DNA of 64,000 bases from Caproicibacterium sp. BJN0003 (GCF_026314295.1 NZ_CP111108.1:186001-250000); one strand, 5' to 3'. Positions 18,012 to 28,061 are shown, counted from the stretch's first letter. Notes: a model not told the origin generated them from the sequence alone. Numbers and translations: made by a program.

Positions 18012-19658
18012 ATGAACAGTGATGCAGTCAGAAATGATATGCCTAAACGTGCGCTTTTCCATGCGCTGGGTTTAACCGATGAAGAGATTGAGCGGCCTCT
18101 GATCGGAATTGTCAGCTCACAAAATGAGGTTGTTCCGGGACATATGAACCTGGATAAAATTGTGGAGGCTGTTAAAATGGGCGTTTCCATGGCGGGTGGA
18201 ACCCCCTTGGCCTTTCCAGCGATTGCGGTTTGCGACGGAATTGCTATGGGACACCGTGGAATGAAATATTCTTTGGTTACCCGGGAACTGATTGCCGACA
18301 GCACAGAAGCAATGGCTTTAGCCCACGCCTTTGATGCACTGGTAATGGTGCCGAACTGCGATAAAAATGTGCCAGGACTCTTGATGGCGGCAGCGCGGTT
18401 AAATCTTCCTACCATATTTGTTTCCGGCGGCCCGATGATGGCCGGCAGAGTAGATGGGCAGAAAACAAGCTTTTCCAGCGCAAGTGAAGCGGCAGGCGCC
18501 TTTGCTGCTGGAAAAATTGATGAAGCAAAACTCAAAGATTTTGAATATCATACCTGCCCGACCTGCGGTTCCTGTTCGGGAATGTATACCGCAAATTCGA
18601 TGAACTGTCTGACGGAAGTTCTTGGAATGGGACTGAAAGGAAACGGAACCATTCCGGCAGTTTATTCCGAACGTCTAATGCTGGCAAAGCACGCCGGAAT
18701 GCAAGTTATGGAGCTCTTAAAGAAAAATATTCTGCCCCGGGATATTATGACAAAAGAAGCGTTTGAAAATGCTTTAACAGTGGATATGGCTCTCGGCTGC
18801 AGTACAAACAGTATGCTGCATTTGCCGGCGATCGCCCATGAATGCGGAATTGAGATTGATCTCTCGATTGCAAATCAGATCAGTGACCGCACGCCGAATC
18901 TTTGCCATTTGGCTCCGGCCGGCCATACTTATATGGAAGACCTTAATGAGGCAGGCGGCGTTTATGCGGTGATGAATGAGCTTACGAAAAAGAACCTGCT
19001 TCATACCGATTTGATGACGGTTACCGGGAAAACGGTCGGAGAAAATATTGCGCCCTGTAAAAACCGTGATCCCGAAGTCATTCGTCCTATTGACAATCCT
19101 TACAGCACGACCGGAGGAATTGCCGTTCTGCACGGCAATCTTGCACCGGAAGGCTGTGTGGTAAAGCGTTCGGCAGTATCGCCTTCTATGCTCGCACATG
19201 AAGGACCTGCACGCGTTTTTGAATGTGAAGAAGATGCAATGACGGCAATTACCGGAGGCAAGATTCATGAGGGAGATGTAATTGTTATTCGCTATGAAGG
19301 CCCCAAAGGCGGACCTGGAATGCGCGAAATGCTGAATCCCACCTCTGCAATTATGGGGTGCGGCCTTGGAGAAAGCGTTGCGTTGATTACAGATGGACGT
19401 TTTTCAGGCGCGACCCGTGGCGCTGCGATTGGCCATGTCTCTCCGGAAGCAGCAGTTGGCGGCCCGATTGCTTTGGTGAAAGACGGAGACCTGATTTCAA
19501 TTGATATCATGAAAAATACACTGGAAGTGCGCGTCTCGGAAGAAGAAATGGCAAAGCGCCGCAAAGAATGGCATGCACCCGAAAAGAAATTAACCGGGTA
19601 TCTGAAGCGCTATGCAAAATTGGTAACAGACGGAATGCATGGTGCAGTTGTTGATTAA
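18012..19658 (+). CDS. ilvD: Dihydroxy-acid dehydratase
   Basis: 548 residues, usual length. RBS AAAGGAG about ten bases before the ATG. Iron-sulfur cysteines appear in [10 protein letters not shown] and [18 protein letters not shown], and the C-terminal GRFSGATRG motif is intact. It dehydrates 2,3-dihydroxy-isovalerate and -3-methylvalerate to the 2-oxoacids for valine, leucine and isoleucine. It is transcribed alone between its promoter and a terminator; leuCD follow after a regulator, the other ilv genes are not in the window. Confidence 0.97.
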   Translation: MNSDAVRNDMPKRALFHALGLTDEEIERPLIGIVSSQNEVVPGHMNLDKIVEAVKMGVSMAGGTPLAFPAIAVCDGIAMGHRGMKYSLVTRELIADSTEAMALAHAFDALVMVPNCDKNVPGLLMAAARLNLPTIFVSGGPMMAGRVDGQKTSFSSASEAAGAFAAGKIDEAKLKDFEYHTCPTCGSCSGMYTANSMNCLTEVLGMGLKGNGTIPAVYSERLMLAKHAGMQVMELLKKNILPRDIMTKEAFENALTVDMALGCSTNSMLHLPAIAHECGIEIDLSIANQISDRTPNLCHLAPAGHTYMEDLNEAGGVYAVMNELTKKNLLHTDLMTVTGKTVGENIAPCKNRDPEVIRPIDNPYSTTGGIAVLHGNLAPEGCVVKRSAVSPSMLAHEGPARVFECEEDAMTAITGGKIHEGDVIVIRYEGPKGGPGMREMLNPTSAIMGCGLGESVALITDGRFSGATRGAAIGHVSPEAAVGGPIALVKDGDLISIDIMKNTLEVRVSEEEMAKRRKEWHAPEKKLTGYLKRYAKLVTDGMHGAVVD

Positions 19659-19680
19659 ATAAAAAATTAAAAAGAATAGA

Positions 19681-19724
19681 AAAATCCGGCTGACTCGTTA
19701 TGAGAAAATCAGCCGGATTTTTTT
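19681..19724 (+). terminator. Terminator after ilvD
   Basis: AAAATCCGGCTGA and TCAGCCGGATTTT form a 13-base perfect stem followed by a run of Ts. Confidence 0.9.
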
Positions 19725-19781
19725 ATCTGTTTTTACGATTTTACATTTGGTTTTCATATTTATTAATATTAAAAATAGTAC

Positions 19782-20417
19782 TTATAAAAGTCCTTCTAAT
19801 GCTTCCGGGTCCAAAATACAGATGGAGCGGTAGCTGCAGTGAATCCATCCTTTTTCAGAAAAGTGGCGGATTACCCTACTGACCGTTACACGGGAAGAGC
19901 CGGTCAATTCTGCTAGATCCTGCTGCGTACAGGTAACACAGCCATTCTTTCGGGGAAGTGCTAAAAGCTGCTGAGAGACGCGCGTTTCTGCAGGCAGAAA
20001 GCTGATCGTATCTACTTGAGAAGAAAGCATTCGCACTGTCTTTGCCAGGAATTGCAGCATCTGCAGTGCAAGATTCGGAGATTCCCGGAATCGGGCAACT
20101 AATTCCGCACGCCCGATCGGAATGACTTCGGCATCTTCGGTCACTTTTGCTGAGGACATTCTCGGAAGACCATCCAAGAATGCTGCTTCTCCGAAAAGAC
20201 TATCCGGGGAAAGCTGTGTCAGCGTTTTCTCCATGCCCTTTTCTGAAGTCAGAAAAATTTTTACCTTTCCTGACTTGAGATAGTAAAAATAAGAATCCTG
20301 CTGCCCTTGAAGATAAAGGATTTCTCCTTTTTCATAAGTCTTTGCAGGAAGCCCTTTAATTAGATCCGACCAGCCGTTTTTGGGCGTTTCAAAATGGAAA
20401 TCCATTCCTTCTTGCAT
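19782..20417 (-). CDS. Crp/Fnr-family transcriptional regulator
   Basis: 211 residues: an N-terminal cyclic-nucleotide-binding-like beta domain (about 15-130; GEILYLQGQQDSYFYYLKSGKVKIF) and a C-terminal Crp helix-turn-helix (about 150-205; CTQQDLAELTGSSRVTVSRVIRHF). The ligand-contact residues of CRP are not evident, so the effector is unknown; no Fnr-type N-terminal cysteine cluster is present. It is divergent from leuC with 108 bases between, containing a perfect 28-bp inverted repeat, so autoregulation and control of leuCD are likely. Confidence 0.85.
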   Translation of the reverse strand: MQEGMDFHFETPKNGWSDLIKGLPAKTYEKGEILYLQGQQDSYFYYLKSGKVKIFLTSEKGMEKTLTQLSPDSLFGEAAFLDGLPRMSSAKVTEDAEVIPIGRAELVARFRESPNLALQMLQFLAKTVRMLSSQVDTISFLPAETRVSQQLLALPRKNGCVTCTQQDLAELTGSSRVTVSRVIRHFSEKGWIHCSYRSICILDPEALEGLL

Positions 20418-20443
20418 ATCAATTTCCCCCTTAAAAATTCTTC

Positions 20444-20471
20444 TTAAATTGTATCATAGTTTACAATTTAA
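20444..20471. promoter_or_regulatory. Perfect inverted repeat between crp-like gene and leuC
   Basis: TTAAATTGTA (20444-20453), eight-base spacer, TACAATTTAA (20462-20471). On the minus strand it overlaps the regulator's likely -10 (TACAAT) with TTGATT 16 bases upstream. On the plus strand it covers the -35 region of leuC, whose extended -10 is TGT-TATACT (-10 at 20487-20492). This placement fits an operator for the Crp-like protein. Confidence 0.65.
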
Positions 20472-20525
20472 TCAACAAAAATCTGTTATACTCAAATCAT
20501 TCAAAATAAAGGGAGGTCTTGAACC

Positions 20526-21797
20526 GTGGGAATGACCATGACGCAGAAAATTTTAGCAGCGCATGCCGGCTTGGAAAGTGTAACCGTCGGACAGCTAATT
20601 GAGGCAAAACTGGATCTGGTTTTGGGAAATGACATCACTAGTCCGGTTGCAATTAATGAATTTGAAAAATGCGGTGCACAGAGCATTTTCGATAAGAATC
20701 GCATTGCACTGGTTCTTGATCATTTTGTGCCAAATAAAGATATTAAAGCTGCGGAACAATGCCGGCAGACTCGTGATTTTGCTGGAAAATATGATATCAA
20801 AAACTTTTTTGATGTAGGCAGAATGGGAATTGAACATGCTCTTTTGCCGGAGCAGGGTTTGGTGGGTCCCGGAGACTGTGTAATCGGTGCAGACAGTCAT
20901 ACCTGTACCTATGGCGCTTTAGGCGCATTTTCCACCGGCGTTGGAAGCACCGATATGGCAGCAGGCATGATCAGCGGAAAAGCATGGTTTAAAGTACCTT
21001 CTGCAATCAAGGTCGTACTAAAAGGGAAGCTTCCGCCTTATGTTTCAGGAAAAGATGTGATTCTGCACCTGATTGGAGAAATCGGTGTGGATGGTGCCCT
21101 GTATCAGTCTTTGGAGTTTACAGGGGAGGGGGTCAAGGCACTCTCGATGGACGACCGCCTCTGTATCTCAAATATGGCAATCGAAGCCGGCGCGAAAAAC
21201 GGAATTTTTCCGGTGGATGATGTGACTTTGGCTTATGAAAAAGGGCGTTTCGAGAGAGAACCAAAAATTTATTCAGCCGACCCGGATGCCGAATACACCC
21301 GCGAAGTAATGATCGACCTTAATACACTTCGGCCGACTGTAAGTTTTCCGCATCTGCCGGAAAATACAAAGACGATCGATGAAGCGGCGGGAGTGAAAAT
21401 GGACCAGGCGGTGATCGGTTCCTGTACAAATGGCCGAATGGAGGATATGCGTACGGCGGCGGCGATTCTGAAAGGACGCAAGGTCGCAAAAGGATTGCGC
21501 TGCATTGTGATTCCGGCGACACAGCAGATTTATCTGGACTGTCTGCGGGAAGGACTTTTGGAAATCTTTATTGAGGCGGGAGCAGTTGTCAGTACGCCTA
21601 CCTGCGGCCCCTGTCTTGGCGGTTATATGGGAATTCTCGGAAAAGGGGAACGCGCAGTTTCTACAACGAATCGAAATTTTGTCGGGCGTATGGGTCATGT
21701 AGAAAGCGAAGTTTATCTGGCAAGCCCTGCGGTTGCAGCAGCAAGTGCGGTGACCGGAGTTCTGACTGATCCAGCCAAACTGCCTGCGGTTGACTAA
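20526..21797 (+). CDS. leuC: 3-isopropylmalate dehydratase large subunit
   Basis: 423 residues, the shorter HacA-like LeuC type common in clostridia. GTG start at 20526, nine bases after GGGAGG; the [12 protein letters not shown]-terminus matches the family. Iron-sulfur ligands are C300 (SCTNGR), C360 and C363 (TCGPC), with [10 protein letters not shown] upstream. With LeuD it isomerises 2- to 3-isopropylmalate in leucine synthesis. leuA and leuB are not adjacent. Confidence 0.95.
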   Translation: MGMTMTQKILAAHAGLESVTVGQLIEAKLDLVLGNDITSPVAINEFEKCGAQSIFDKNRIALVLDHFVPNKDIKAAEQCRQTRDFAGKYDIKNFFDVGRMGIEHALLPEQGLVGPGDCVIGADSHTCTYGALGAFSTGVGSTDMAAGMISGKAWFKVPSAIKVVLKGKLPPYVSGKDVILHLIGEIGVDGALYQSLEFTGEGVKALSMDDRLCISNMAIEAGAKNGIFPVDDVTLAYEKGRFEREPKIYSADPDAEYTREVMIDLNTLRPTVSFPHLPENTKTIDEAAGVKMDQAVIGSCTNGRMEDMRTAAAILKGRKVAKGLRCIVIPATQQIYLDCLREGLLEIFIEAGAVVSTPTCGPCLGGYMGILGKGERAVSTTNRNFVGRMGHVESEVYLASPAVAAASAVTGVLTDPAKLPAVD

Positions 21798-21815
21798 AGA
21801 AGGGAGCGTGTTTTT

Positions 21816-22301
21816 ATGATTGCTAACGGAACGGTTCATAAGTATGGAGACAATGTAGACACAGATGTTATTATTCCGGCCCGATACTTGAATACGGCTT
21901 CTCATGAGGAGCTTGCAAAGCACTGCATGGAAGATATTGACGCAACATTTGTATCAAAAGTAAAGGCTGGTGATATTATTGTTGCAAATAAAAATTTTGG
22001 CTGCGGCTCTTCTCGAGAGCATGCCCCAATTGCGATTAAAGCGAGCGGAATTTCCTGTGTAATCGCTAGTACTTTTGCGCGGATTTTTTATCGCAATTCC
22101 ATTAATATCGGTCTGCCGATTTTGGAATGCCCCGAGGCTGCTCAGGAAATTAAAGACGGCGACGAAGTGGAAGTGAATTTTAATTCCGGAAAAATTTTAG
22201 ACAAAACCCTCGGAAAAACTTTTCAGGCACAGCCTTTCCCTCCATTTATTCAGAATATTATTGAAAAGGGCGGTTTGCTTAATTCTTTAAAAGATCGCTG
22301 A
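21816..22301 (+). CDS. leuD: 3-isopropylmalate dehydratase small subunit
   Basis: 161 residues, the swivelling domain of the isomerase. The motifs [14 protein letters not shown] and [15 protein letters not shown] bind the substrate carboxylates. RBS GAAGGGAG lies 11 bases upstream and 18 bases separate it from leuC, so the pair is co-transcribed and forms one enzyme. Confidence 0.95.
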   Translation: MIANGTVHKYGDNVDTDVIIPARYLNTASHEELAKHCMEDIDATFVSKVKAGDIIVANKNFGCGSSREHAPIAIKASGISCVIASTFARIFYRNSINIGLPILECPEAAQEIKDGDEVEVNFNSGKILDKTLGKTFQAQPFPPFIQNIIEKGGLLNSLKDR

Positions 22302-22318
22302 AACGATTCCCAATCAAT

Positions 22319-22365
22319 CTAAGCGCTAAAATTTCTTTATTGGAAATTTTGGCGCTTTTCTTTTA
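22319..22365 (+). terminator. Terminator after leuD
   Basis: AAGCGCTAAAATTTC and GGAAATTTTGGCGCTT pair over about 15 bases around a six-base loop, followed by TTCTTTT. Confidence 0.85.
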
Positions 22366-22479
22366 AAAAATCTTCAAAAAAAGCGGAAAATTTTATCTTT
22401 TTATAGAAAATTCATTACTTCTCAAAAAAAATCAAGTATAATAGAGACAATTAAAGCTTTCTCTATTGGAGGGATCAGA

Positions 22480-23169
22480 ATGTCACAAGGAAAAATACTG
22501 GTCGTTGATGATGACCAGAATATCTGCGAATTACTCCGCCTATATATTGAAAAAGAAGATTTCGACGTTGTGATTGCAAATGACGGCCGCAAGGCCTTAG
22601 CAATGTTCGATGCACAGGCCCCTGATTTGGTCCTGCTCGATATCATGCTTCCAGAACTTGACGGCTGGCAGGTCTGCCGTGAAATTCGAAAAAAGAGCCA
22701 ATGCCCGATTATCATGATTACCGCGAAAGGGGAAGTCTTCGATAAAGTGCTTGGTCTGGAGCTTGGTGCCGACGATTATGTCGTGAAACCTTTTGAAGCC
22801 AAAGAAGTTGTTGCCCGTATTAAAGCGGTCATGCGCAGAATCGGAAAAACGGAAAATAATACCGTAAAAGAAGTTAAGTATGATAAGCTTTCTATTAATC
22901 TTACGAATTATGAATTAAAGGTCAATGGAAAAGTAATTGATACACCGCCTAAGGAGATGGAACTGATCTATCATTTGGCAAGCAATCCAAACCGCGTCTT
23001 TACAAGAGATCAACTATTGGATGAGGTTTGGGGATTCGATTACTACGGGGACAGCCGTACGGTCGATGTGCATATTAAACGTTTGCGTGAAAAATTAGAG
23101 GGCGTTTCAGATCAGTGGTCTTTAAAGACGGTATGGGGAGTCGGATATAAATTTGAAGTCAAAGAATAA
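22480..23169 (+). CDS. OmpR/PhoB-family response regulator
   Basis: 229 residues: receiver domain 5-118 with acidic pair DDD near residue 9, phospho-acceptor D54 (LLDIMLPELDG), K near 103 (VKPF), then a winged-helix DNA-binding domain to the end (RDQLLDEVWGFDYYGDSRTVDVHIKRLREKL). A TATAAT at 22437-22442 may be its promoter. It overlaps the kinase gene, and the trio continues into an HtrA-like protease, suggesting an envelope-stress or cell-surface response. Confidence 0.95.
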   Translation: MSQGKILVVDDDQNICELLRLYIEKEDFDVVIANDGRKALAMFDAQAPDLVLLDIMLPELDGWQVCREIRKKSQCPIIMITAKGEVFDKVLGLELGADDYVVKPFEAKEVVARIKAVMRRIGKTENNTVKEVKYDKLSINLTNYELKVNGKVIDTPPKEMELIYHLASNPNRVFTRDQLLDEVWGFDYYGDSRTVDVHIKRLREKLEGVSDQWSLKTVWGVGYKFEVKE

Positions 23170-24757
23170 ATGCGGAAGCCCTTTTGGCGACCGAACGATT
23201 TTTAAAAAATATCTGCGGGTCACGATGCTGCTGATCCTTGTCAGCTTCATTTTCCTTGGCCTTGTAATGATGATGTTTGTCAGCAATAACTGGAGACAGG
23301 AAAAACGGGATATTCTTGAAAAAGGTGCCCGCAATATTGCCGATATTGCATCCAGACAGGTCACCCAAGATGAAGATGGAGATTATCAGCTTGCGACCGA
23401 AAGTGTAAATGCTTTTTTAAAGGCATTTAGTGAAAATTCTCAGTCCGATGTTTTTATTACGGATAATAGCGGCAATATTTTGCTTGTTTGCCGCGGAACT
23501 TCCGATACTTTTCAAAAACAGGCGATTCCGGAAAACGTGATGGCTCAGACTCTTTCGGGAATGTATGACGGGCAATCTACTTTGGGCGGGGTTTATGAGA
23601 AATCTTGTTATGTTGTGGGAATCCCGATTACGGTTGCTACAGAAAACGGGACAAAGGCAGTCGGAGCTGTTTTTAACTCTGTCAGCGCTTTGTCACTAAG
23701 CATGTACCGCATGGATATGCTTAAAATGTTTGTTTTTGCCGCACTGGCTGCCTTTTTGATCAGCTTTTGTGTCGTATGGCTATTCTCCTATAATCTCGTC
23801 AAGCCATTGCGTGATATGGCAGCGGCAGTACGCAGCTTTGGAGAAGGGGACTTTAGCGTACGGGTACCGGTTACGACTCGTGATGAAATGGGAGAACTGG
23901 CAGTGGCGTTTAACCATATGGCGGATTCGCTTGCTACTGGAGAATCTTCCAGCCGCAGTTTTATTGCCAATGTGAGTCATGAACTTAAAACACCGATGAC
24001 GACTATTTCAGGATTTATTGATGGAATTTTGGATGGTACAATTCCGCCGGAAAAACAAGAACATTACTTAAAAATTGTTTCTTCTGAAGTAAAACGTCTT
24101 TCAAGATTAGTAAAAAGTATGCTGAATCTTTCTCGCATTGACAGCGGAGAACTTAGGCTGCGACCGGCGACTTTTGATATTAATCAGACTGTTCTGGATG
24201 CCATGCTTTCGTTTGAAAAGCCGATTGAGGATAAAAAATTGGAAGTTCGGGGTCTGGAGGACAGTGTCAGCATAAAAGTTGACGGAGATCCTGATATGAT
24301 TCATCAGGTAGTCTATAATCTGATTGAAAATGCGGTTAAGTTTACAAATGAAGGCGGCTATATCGAAGTTCGTACGGAAGATCTAAAAGATCGGGTGGTC
24401 GTCCATATTAAAAACAGTGGCGAAGGAATTGCGCCGGATGAAATCACACGGATTTTTCAGCGGTTCTATAAGACGGATAAATCACGCTCAAAAGATAAAA
24501 CTGGGATGGGATTGGGCCTCTACATTGTACGTACAATTATCAAACTGCACGGCGGAGAAATTACAGTCAGTTCCGTTCAAGGAGAATTTAGCGAATTTTC
24601 TTTCTGGCTGCCTAAGCAGCATTACTTGGAGGAAAACCAGAAACATTCAGAAAAACGGTTGGACAAGAAAACGGATTCCAAAAAACATTCGTCTCTGAAA
24701 AAATCTAAAAACAAAAAGAACAAAACAGATTCTCACCATACAGGAGGAAATGTATGA
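23153..24757 (+). CDS. Membrane sensor histidine kinase
   Basis: 534 residues from a TTG at 23153 that overlaps the regulator gene by 17 bases; a later ATG (23225) would cut into the first membrane helix. Two membrane helices (about 25-45 and 185-207) flank an extracellular sensing domain. A HAMP domain follows, then the phospho-acceptor H276 in NVSHELKTP, and an ATPase domain with N-box NLIENAVKF and G-boxes GEGIAPDE and GMGLGLYI. A basic Lys/Ser-rich tail of about 40 residues ends the protein. It should phosphorylate the adjacent regulator. The ligand is unknown. Confidence 0.93.
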   Translation: MKSKNKCGSPFGDRTIFKKYLRVTMLLILVSFIFLGLVMMMFVSNNWRQEKRDILEKGARNIADIASRQVTQDEDGDYQLATESVNAFLKAFSENSQSDVFITDNSGNILLVCRGTSDTFQKQAIPENVMAQTLSGMYDGQSTLGGVYEKSCYVVGIPITVATENGTKAVGAVFNSVSALSLSMYRMDMLKMFVFAALAAFLISFCVVWLFSYNLVKPLRDMAAAVRSFGEGDFSVRVPVTTRDEMGELAVAFNHMADSLATGESSSRSFIANVSHELKTPMTTISGFIDGILDGTIPPEKQEHYLKIVSSEVKRLSRLVKSMLNLSRIDSGELRLRPATFDINQTVLDAMLSFEKPIEDKKLEVRGLEDSVSIKVDGDPDMIHQVVYNLIENAVKFTNEGGYIEVRTEDLKDRVVVHIKNSGEGIAPDEITRIFQRFYKTDKSRSKDKTGMGLGLYIVRTIIKLHGGEITVSSVQGEFSEFSFWLPKQHYLEENQKHSEKRLDKKTDSKKHSSLKKSKNKKNKTDSHHTGGNV

Positions 24758-26865
24758 CGGATGATCAGAAAACAAAATCTTTGAATGATGAAGCAGAACA
24801 GCCTCAGGACATTTCTCCGGAAAAATCAGAAAATCATGAAAACACACAGCCTGAAGTTTCAGAAGACTGTCCCAAGGAAAGAATGCCTGTGGAAGATCAT
24901 GTGGAGATACCATCGGATGAAATAAACTCCTCTTGTTCTAAAACATCTGAAGAAGAAAATCATTCTGAAATCAATGTGACCCCGCAGAATCCTAGCCCGA
25001 ATGGCTTTGGTTATGGAACTGGCACAATGTCGCAAAAAGGCACTTACGGAAACAGAGCGGAGCCGCAGAATCCTAGCCAGAATGGCTTTGGCTATGGAAC
25101 TGGCACAATGCCGCAAAAAGGCACTTACGGAAACGGAGCGGAGCCGCAGAATCCTAGCCCGAATGGCTTTGGTTATGGAACTGGCACAATGCCGCAAAAA
25201 GGCACTTACGGAAACGGAGCGGAACCGCAGAATCCTAGCCAGAATGGCTTTGGCTATGGAACTGGCACAATGCCGCAAAAAGGCACTTACGGAAACAGAG
25301 CGGAGCCGCAGAATCCTAGCCAGAATGGCTTTGGTTATGGAACTGGCACAATGCCGCAAAAAGGCACTTACGGAAACAGAGCGGAGCCGCAGAATCCTAG
25401 CCAGAATGGCTTTGGCTATGGAACTGGTACGATGCCGCAAAAAGGTGCTTACGAAAACAGAGCGGAGCCGCAGAATCCTAGTCAGAGTGGGTTTGGTTAT
25501 GGAACTGGCACAATGCCGCAAAAAGGCACTTACGGAAACGGAGCGGAGCCGCAGGACCCGAGTCAGAATAGTTTTGGCTATGGACAGAGGAATGGAGCTG
25601 GCGGAAATCCGCCACCTCCTGGTGGGTTTTATGCACCTCCGGGAGCACCAATGCCGCGTGGGCCAAGACCTAAGATGAGCATGCAGACTAAAGTGATTTT
25701 GGGAGTTTTTATTGGCTTAGCAGTCATCTTTTTGGCTGTCGGAATAGGAGTATCAATCTTTTATACAGTAAACCATACAGATTCCGGCGTAGTACAGAAT
25801 CCCTCTTCTTCTGAATCTGGAGGAAAAGATCCTTCTTCTAACAGCAGTGAATTTGAAACACCGGAACATCCTTATATTGAAGACGGAGAGACTTCTAATG
25901 CAAAAATTACAATGGTACCTAAAACCGGCAGCCCAATGGATGCAACTGAAATTTTTCAGAAAGTTAGCCCCAGTGTTGTTGGAGTCGTTGCAGAAGTTTC
26001 TGACGGCAGCGGAAATACCGAAACCAGTCAGGGAACTGGGATCATTGCCAGCAGTGACGGCGTGATTTTAACGAACTCTCATGTGATTAATAATTCCAAG
26101 AAGACCAAAGTAAAAGTCATTTTACAGGACGGCAGCGAATATGAAGCAAGTGTAAAAGGGTATGATAAAACCAGCGATTTAGCTCTGCTTAAAATTAGTG
26201 CCCAAAATTTACCTGCTGCTGTCTTTGGAAATGCTGACGAAATGCAGGTGGGTGAAAAAGCTTATGCAATCGGGAATCCCGGCGGAATTCAATATGCGTA
26301 TTCTATGACGGATGGGATTATTTCTGCATTGCATCGGCCTATTACCAGCCATTCTGAAAACGGGATTACCTATATCCAGACAAATGTTGCCATTAACCCT
26401 GGTAATTCCGGAGGTCCACTGATCAATGACTACGGACAGGTGGTTGGAATTACTTCCAATAAAATTATTGCAAGCGGCGTGGAAGGTATGGGCTTTGCGA
26501 TTCCGATTAATCAGACTGCTGATATTATTAACCAGCTGATTTCTAATGGCTATGTCAATGGCCGTGGCCGCCTTGGGATCACCGTTAAAAATCTTAGTGG
26601 TTGGGAACAGAATGCCTATGATATTGACGGTGGTGTCTCTATTTATTCAATCAACGATGACAGCCCTCTTAAGGGGACCAAAATAAATGCCGGAGATATT
26701 CTATTACAAATCGATGGGGAACAGGTCGATTCTTTCAGTGATATGACAAATATGATGGGAAAATATCATGCAGGAGATTCTGTCACTTTAACGGTCTTTT
26801 CGGTTAATCAAGGAGAAAATGTTGATGTGCAGGTCACTCTTTTAGAAGATAAAAGCGATAATTAG
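24754..26865 (+). CDS. HtrA/DegP-type membrane serine protease with N-terminal repeat region
   Basis: 703 residues; ATG overlaps the kinase stop by four bases. Residues 1-76 are acidic and low-complexity. Residues 77-265 are seven 27-residue repeats with a partial eighth to 277, then a Pro/Gly-rich stretch. A membrane helix lies at about 314-336, so the repeats should be cytoplasmic and the protease outside. The trypsin-like domain carries the triad H443 (NSHV), D475 (TSDLALL), S552 (GNSGGPL), followed by a PDZ domain from about 605. HtrA proteases degrade misfolded surface proteins. Family members normally have a short cytoplasmic tail, so the 300-residue one here is unusual. Confidence 0.92.
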   Translation: MTDDQKTKSLNDEAEQPQDISPEKSENHENTQPEVSEDCPKERMPVEDHVEIPSDEINSSCSKTSEEENHSEINVTPQNPSPNGFGYGTGTMSQKGTYGNRAEPQNPSQNGFGYGTGTMPQKGTYGNGAEPQNPSPNGFGYGTGTMPQKGTYGNGAEPQNPSQNGFGYGTGTMPQKGTYGNRAEPQNPSQNGFGYGTGTMPQKGTYGNRAEPQNPSQNGFGYGTGTMPQKGAYENRAEPQNPSQSGFGYGTGTMPQKGTYGNGAEPQDPSQNSFGYGQRNGAGGNPPPPGGFYAPPGAPMPRGPRPKMSMQTKVILGVFIGLAVIFLAVGIGVSIFYTVNHTDSGVVQNPSSSESGGKDPSSNSSEFETPEHPYIEDGETSNAKITMVPKTGSPMDATEIFQKVSPSVVGVVAEVSDGSGNTETSQGTGIIASSDGVILTNSHVINNSKKTKVKVILQDGSEYEASVKGYDKTSDLALLKISAQNLPAAVFGNADEMQVGEKAYAIGNPGGIQYAYSMTDGIISALHRPITSHSENGITYIQTNVAINPGNSGGPLINDYGQVVGITSNKIIASGVEGMGFAIPINQTADIINQLISNGYVNGRGRLGITVKNLSGWEQNAYDIDGGVSIYSINDDSPLKGTKINAGDILLQIDGEQVDSFSDMTNMMGKYHAGDSVTLTVFSVNQGENVDVQVTLLEDKSDN
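24982..25584 (+). repeat. Seven and a half 81-bp tandem repeats inside the protease gene
   Basis: In-frame 81-base units encode PQNPSQNGFGYG followed by a TGTMPQKGTYGNGAE-like half. Seven full copies (24982-25548) are followed by a 36-base partial copy. Differences are mostly single bases, such as Gln/Pro at unit position 6 and Gly/Arg near the end. Near identity suggests recent expansion or gene conversion. Confidence 0.95.
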
Positions 26866-26873
26866 AAAGAAAC

Positions 26874-26915
26874 TAAAAAGGCATTCTATCCAAAGGATAG
26901 GATGCCTTTTTAGCT
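26874..26915 (+). terminator. Terminator after the protease gene
   Basis: AAAAAGGCAT-CTATCC and GGATAG-ATGCCTTTTT form a long stem with a three-base loop (one bulge per arm), ending in Ts. Confidence 0.92.
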
Positions 26916-27011
26916 GATAAAAAGATATTGGAAGCGAGTCCTTATAATCAATGTAAGACGGCCAAGGAATGGGAAAAATCTATTCGTAAGAAGTCACTCC
27001 TTAACTGCACC

Positions 27012-27059
27012 TTGATTATACAATGAGTTGCTGATATAATCAAATACATATATTTGTAT
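27012..27059 (+). promoter_or_regulatory. Promoter and LysR-type site of the regulator at 27093
   Basis: TTGATT (27012-27017), 17-base spacer, TATAAT (27035-27040). Immediately downstream, ATACA (27044-27048) and TGTAT (27055-27059) form an inverted repeat of the T-N11-A kind used by LysR proteins, so autoregulation is likely. Confidence 0.6.
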
Positions 27060-27092
27060 ATCAATTATAGTAAAATGTTATGGGGCGATTCT

Positions 27093-28061
27093 ATGTTGCA
27101 GGAAATGGCTTATGTTTATGAGGTCTATCGTGAGCGGAGTTTTTCTAAGGCTGCAAAAAATCTATATATTTCCCAACCTGCTCTGAGCACCTATGTCAAG
27201 CGGGTTGAAAATCAGATCGGACAAAAAATTTTTGATCGGAATGTAACACCGATTGAACTGACCGAAGCCGGACGAGCTTATATCGATACGGCGGAAAAAA
27301 TTTTAACCGATGAAAAAGATCTGATTCGTTATCTAAACGATCTTTCTGATATGAAAACTGGAACGATTACAATCGGCGGAACCCATTTTTATTCCTCTTA
27401 TCTTTTACCGCCGATTATTAAGGAGTTTAAACGTCGTTTTCCTGGAATTCAGGTACAGGTAGTGGAAGGAGACTCGGTATCTCTTTACGAAAGAATTAAA
27501 GAGCATCCAATTGACCTGATTATGGATGGCGGTACCGTAAAGGAATCTGCTTACGAAATGGTTCCTTTTATTGAAGAGACCGTTTTGCTCTGTGTGCCTC
27601 AAGAAAATCCCATCAATCAAAAATTACGCAAGTATCAGATGACCGCGAAGGATATTCATGAGAATCGATATCAACTTTCCAAAATGCCGGCAGTTCCTTT
27701 AAAGTGCTTCTCGGAAGAACTTTTTGTTCTGATGAAACCAGGGCATGATCTCTATGCAAGAGGAGTGGAAATTTGTGAGGAAGCAGGCTTTGTGCCCCGT
27801 TCTTCTATGCGGCTAAGTCAGATGATGACTGCCTATAATTTTTGCAGTCAAGGATTAGGCGTTACGTTTGCTACTGATTTATTAGTAAAAATGCAGCCGG
27901 GAAATTCTCATTTGGTTTTTTATCGAATTGGAGATCCGCGCTCTAAACGTCCAGTATTTCTGGCTTACCGGAAAGGCGCTTATATGACAAAATCAATGGC
28001 GTCGTTTATTGATATTGCACGCAAACAACTTTTTCTTGATCCACAACAAAGTCTTCTGTAA
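27093..28061 (+). CDS. LysR-family transcriptional regulator
   Basis: 322 residues from the ATG at 27093. A TTG at 27054 in the same frame is rejected because it lies at the predicted transcription start. N-terminal helix-turn-helix (about 1-60: SFSKAAKNLYISQPALSTYVKRVENQIG), then a periplasmic-binding-like effector domain. The neighbouring genes are a two-component/protease operon and a convergent DegV gene, neither an obvious target. The effector is unknown. Confidence 0.9.
   Translation: MLQEMAYVYEVYRERSFSKAAKNLYISQPALSTYVKRVENQIGQKIFDRNVTPIELTEAGRAYIDTAEKILTDEKDLIRYLNDLSDMKTGTITIGGTHFYSSYLLPPIIKEFKRRFPGIQVQVVEGDSVSLYERIKEHPIDLIMDGGTVKESAYEMVPFIEETVLLCVPQENPINQKLRKYQMTAKDIHENRYQLSKMPAVPLKCFSEELFVLMKPGHDLYARGVEICEEAGFVPRSSMRLSQMMTAYNFCSQGLGVTFATDLLVKMQPGNSHLVFYRIGDPRSKRPVFLAYRKGAYMTKSMASFIDIARKQLFLDPQQSLL

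Noticed and set aside
17927-18535. 202-residue minus-strand frame over the ilvD start
   Set aside because: Antisense to a clear IlvD protein and running into its promoter; no family likeness.
21273-21923. 216-residue minus-strand frame across leuC/leuD
   Set aside because: Antisense to two well-defined enzymes, and without ribosome site.
24982-25584. Tandem repeats considered as a CRISPR array
   Set aside because: Units are 81 bases head to tail without unique spacers, and encode protein in frame.
24859-25678. Long open frames on the other strand and in another plus frame across the protease repeats
   Set aside because: They arise because an 81-base repeat without stops in one frame tends to be open in others. 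They have no ribosome site and give strongly repetitive Arg/Ser/Ile-rich products.
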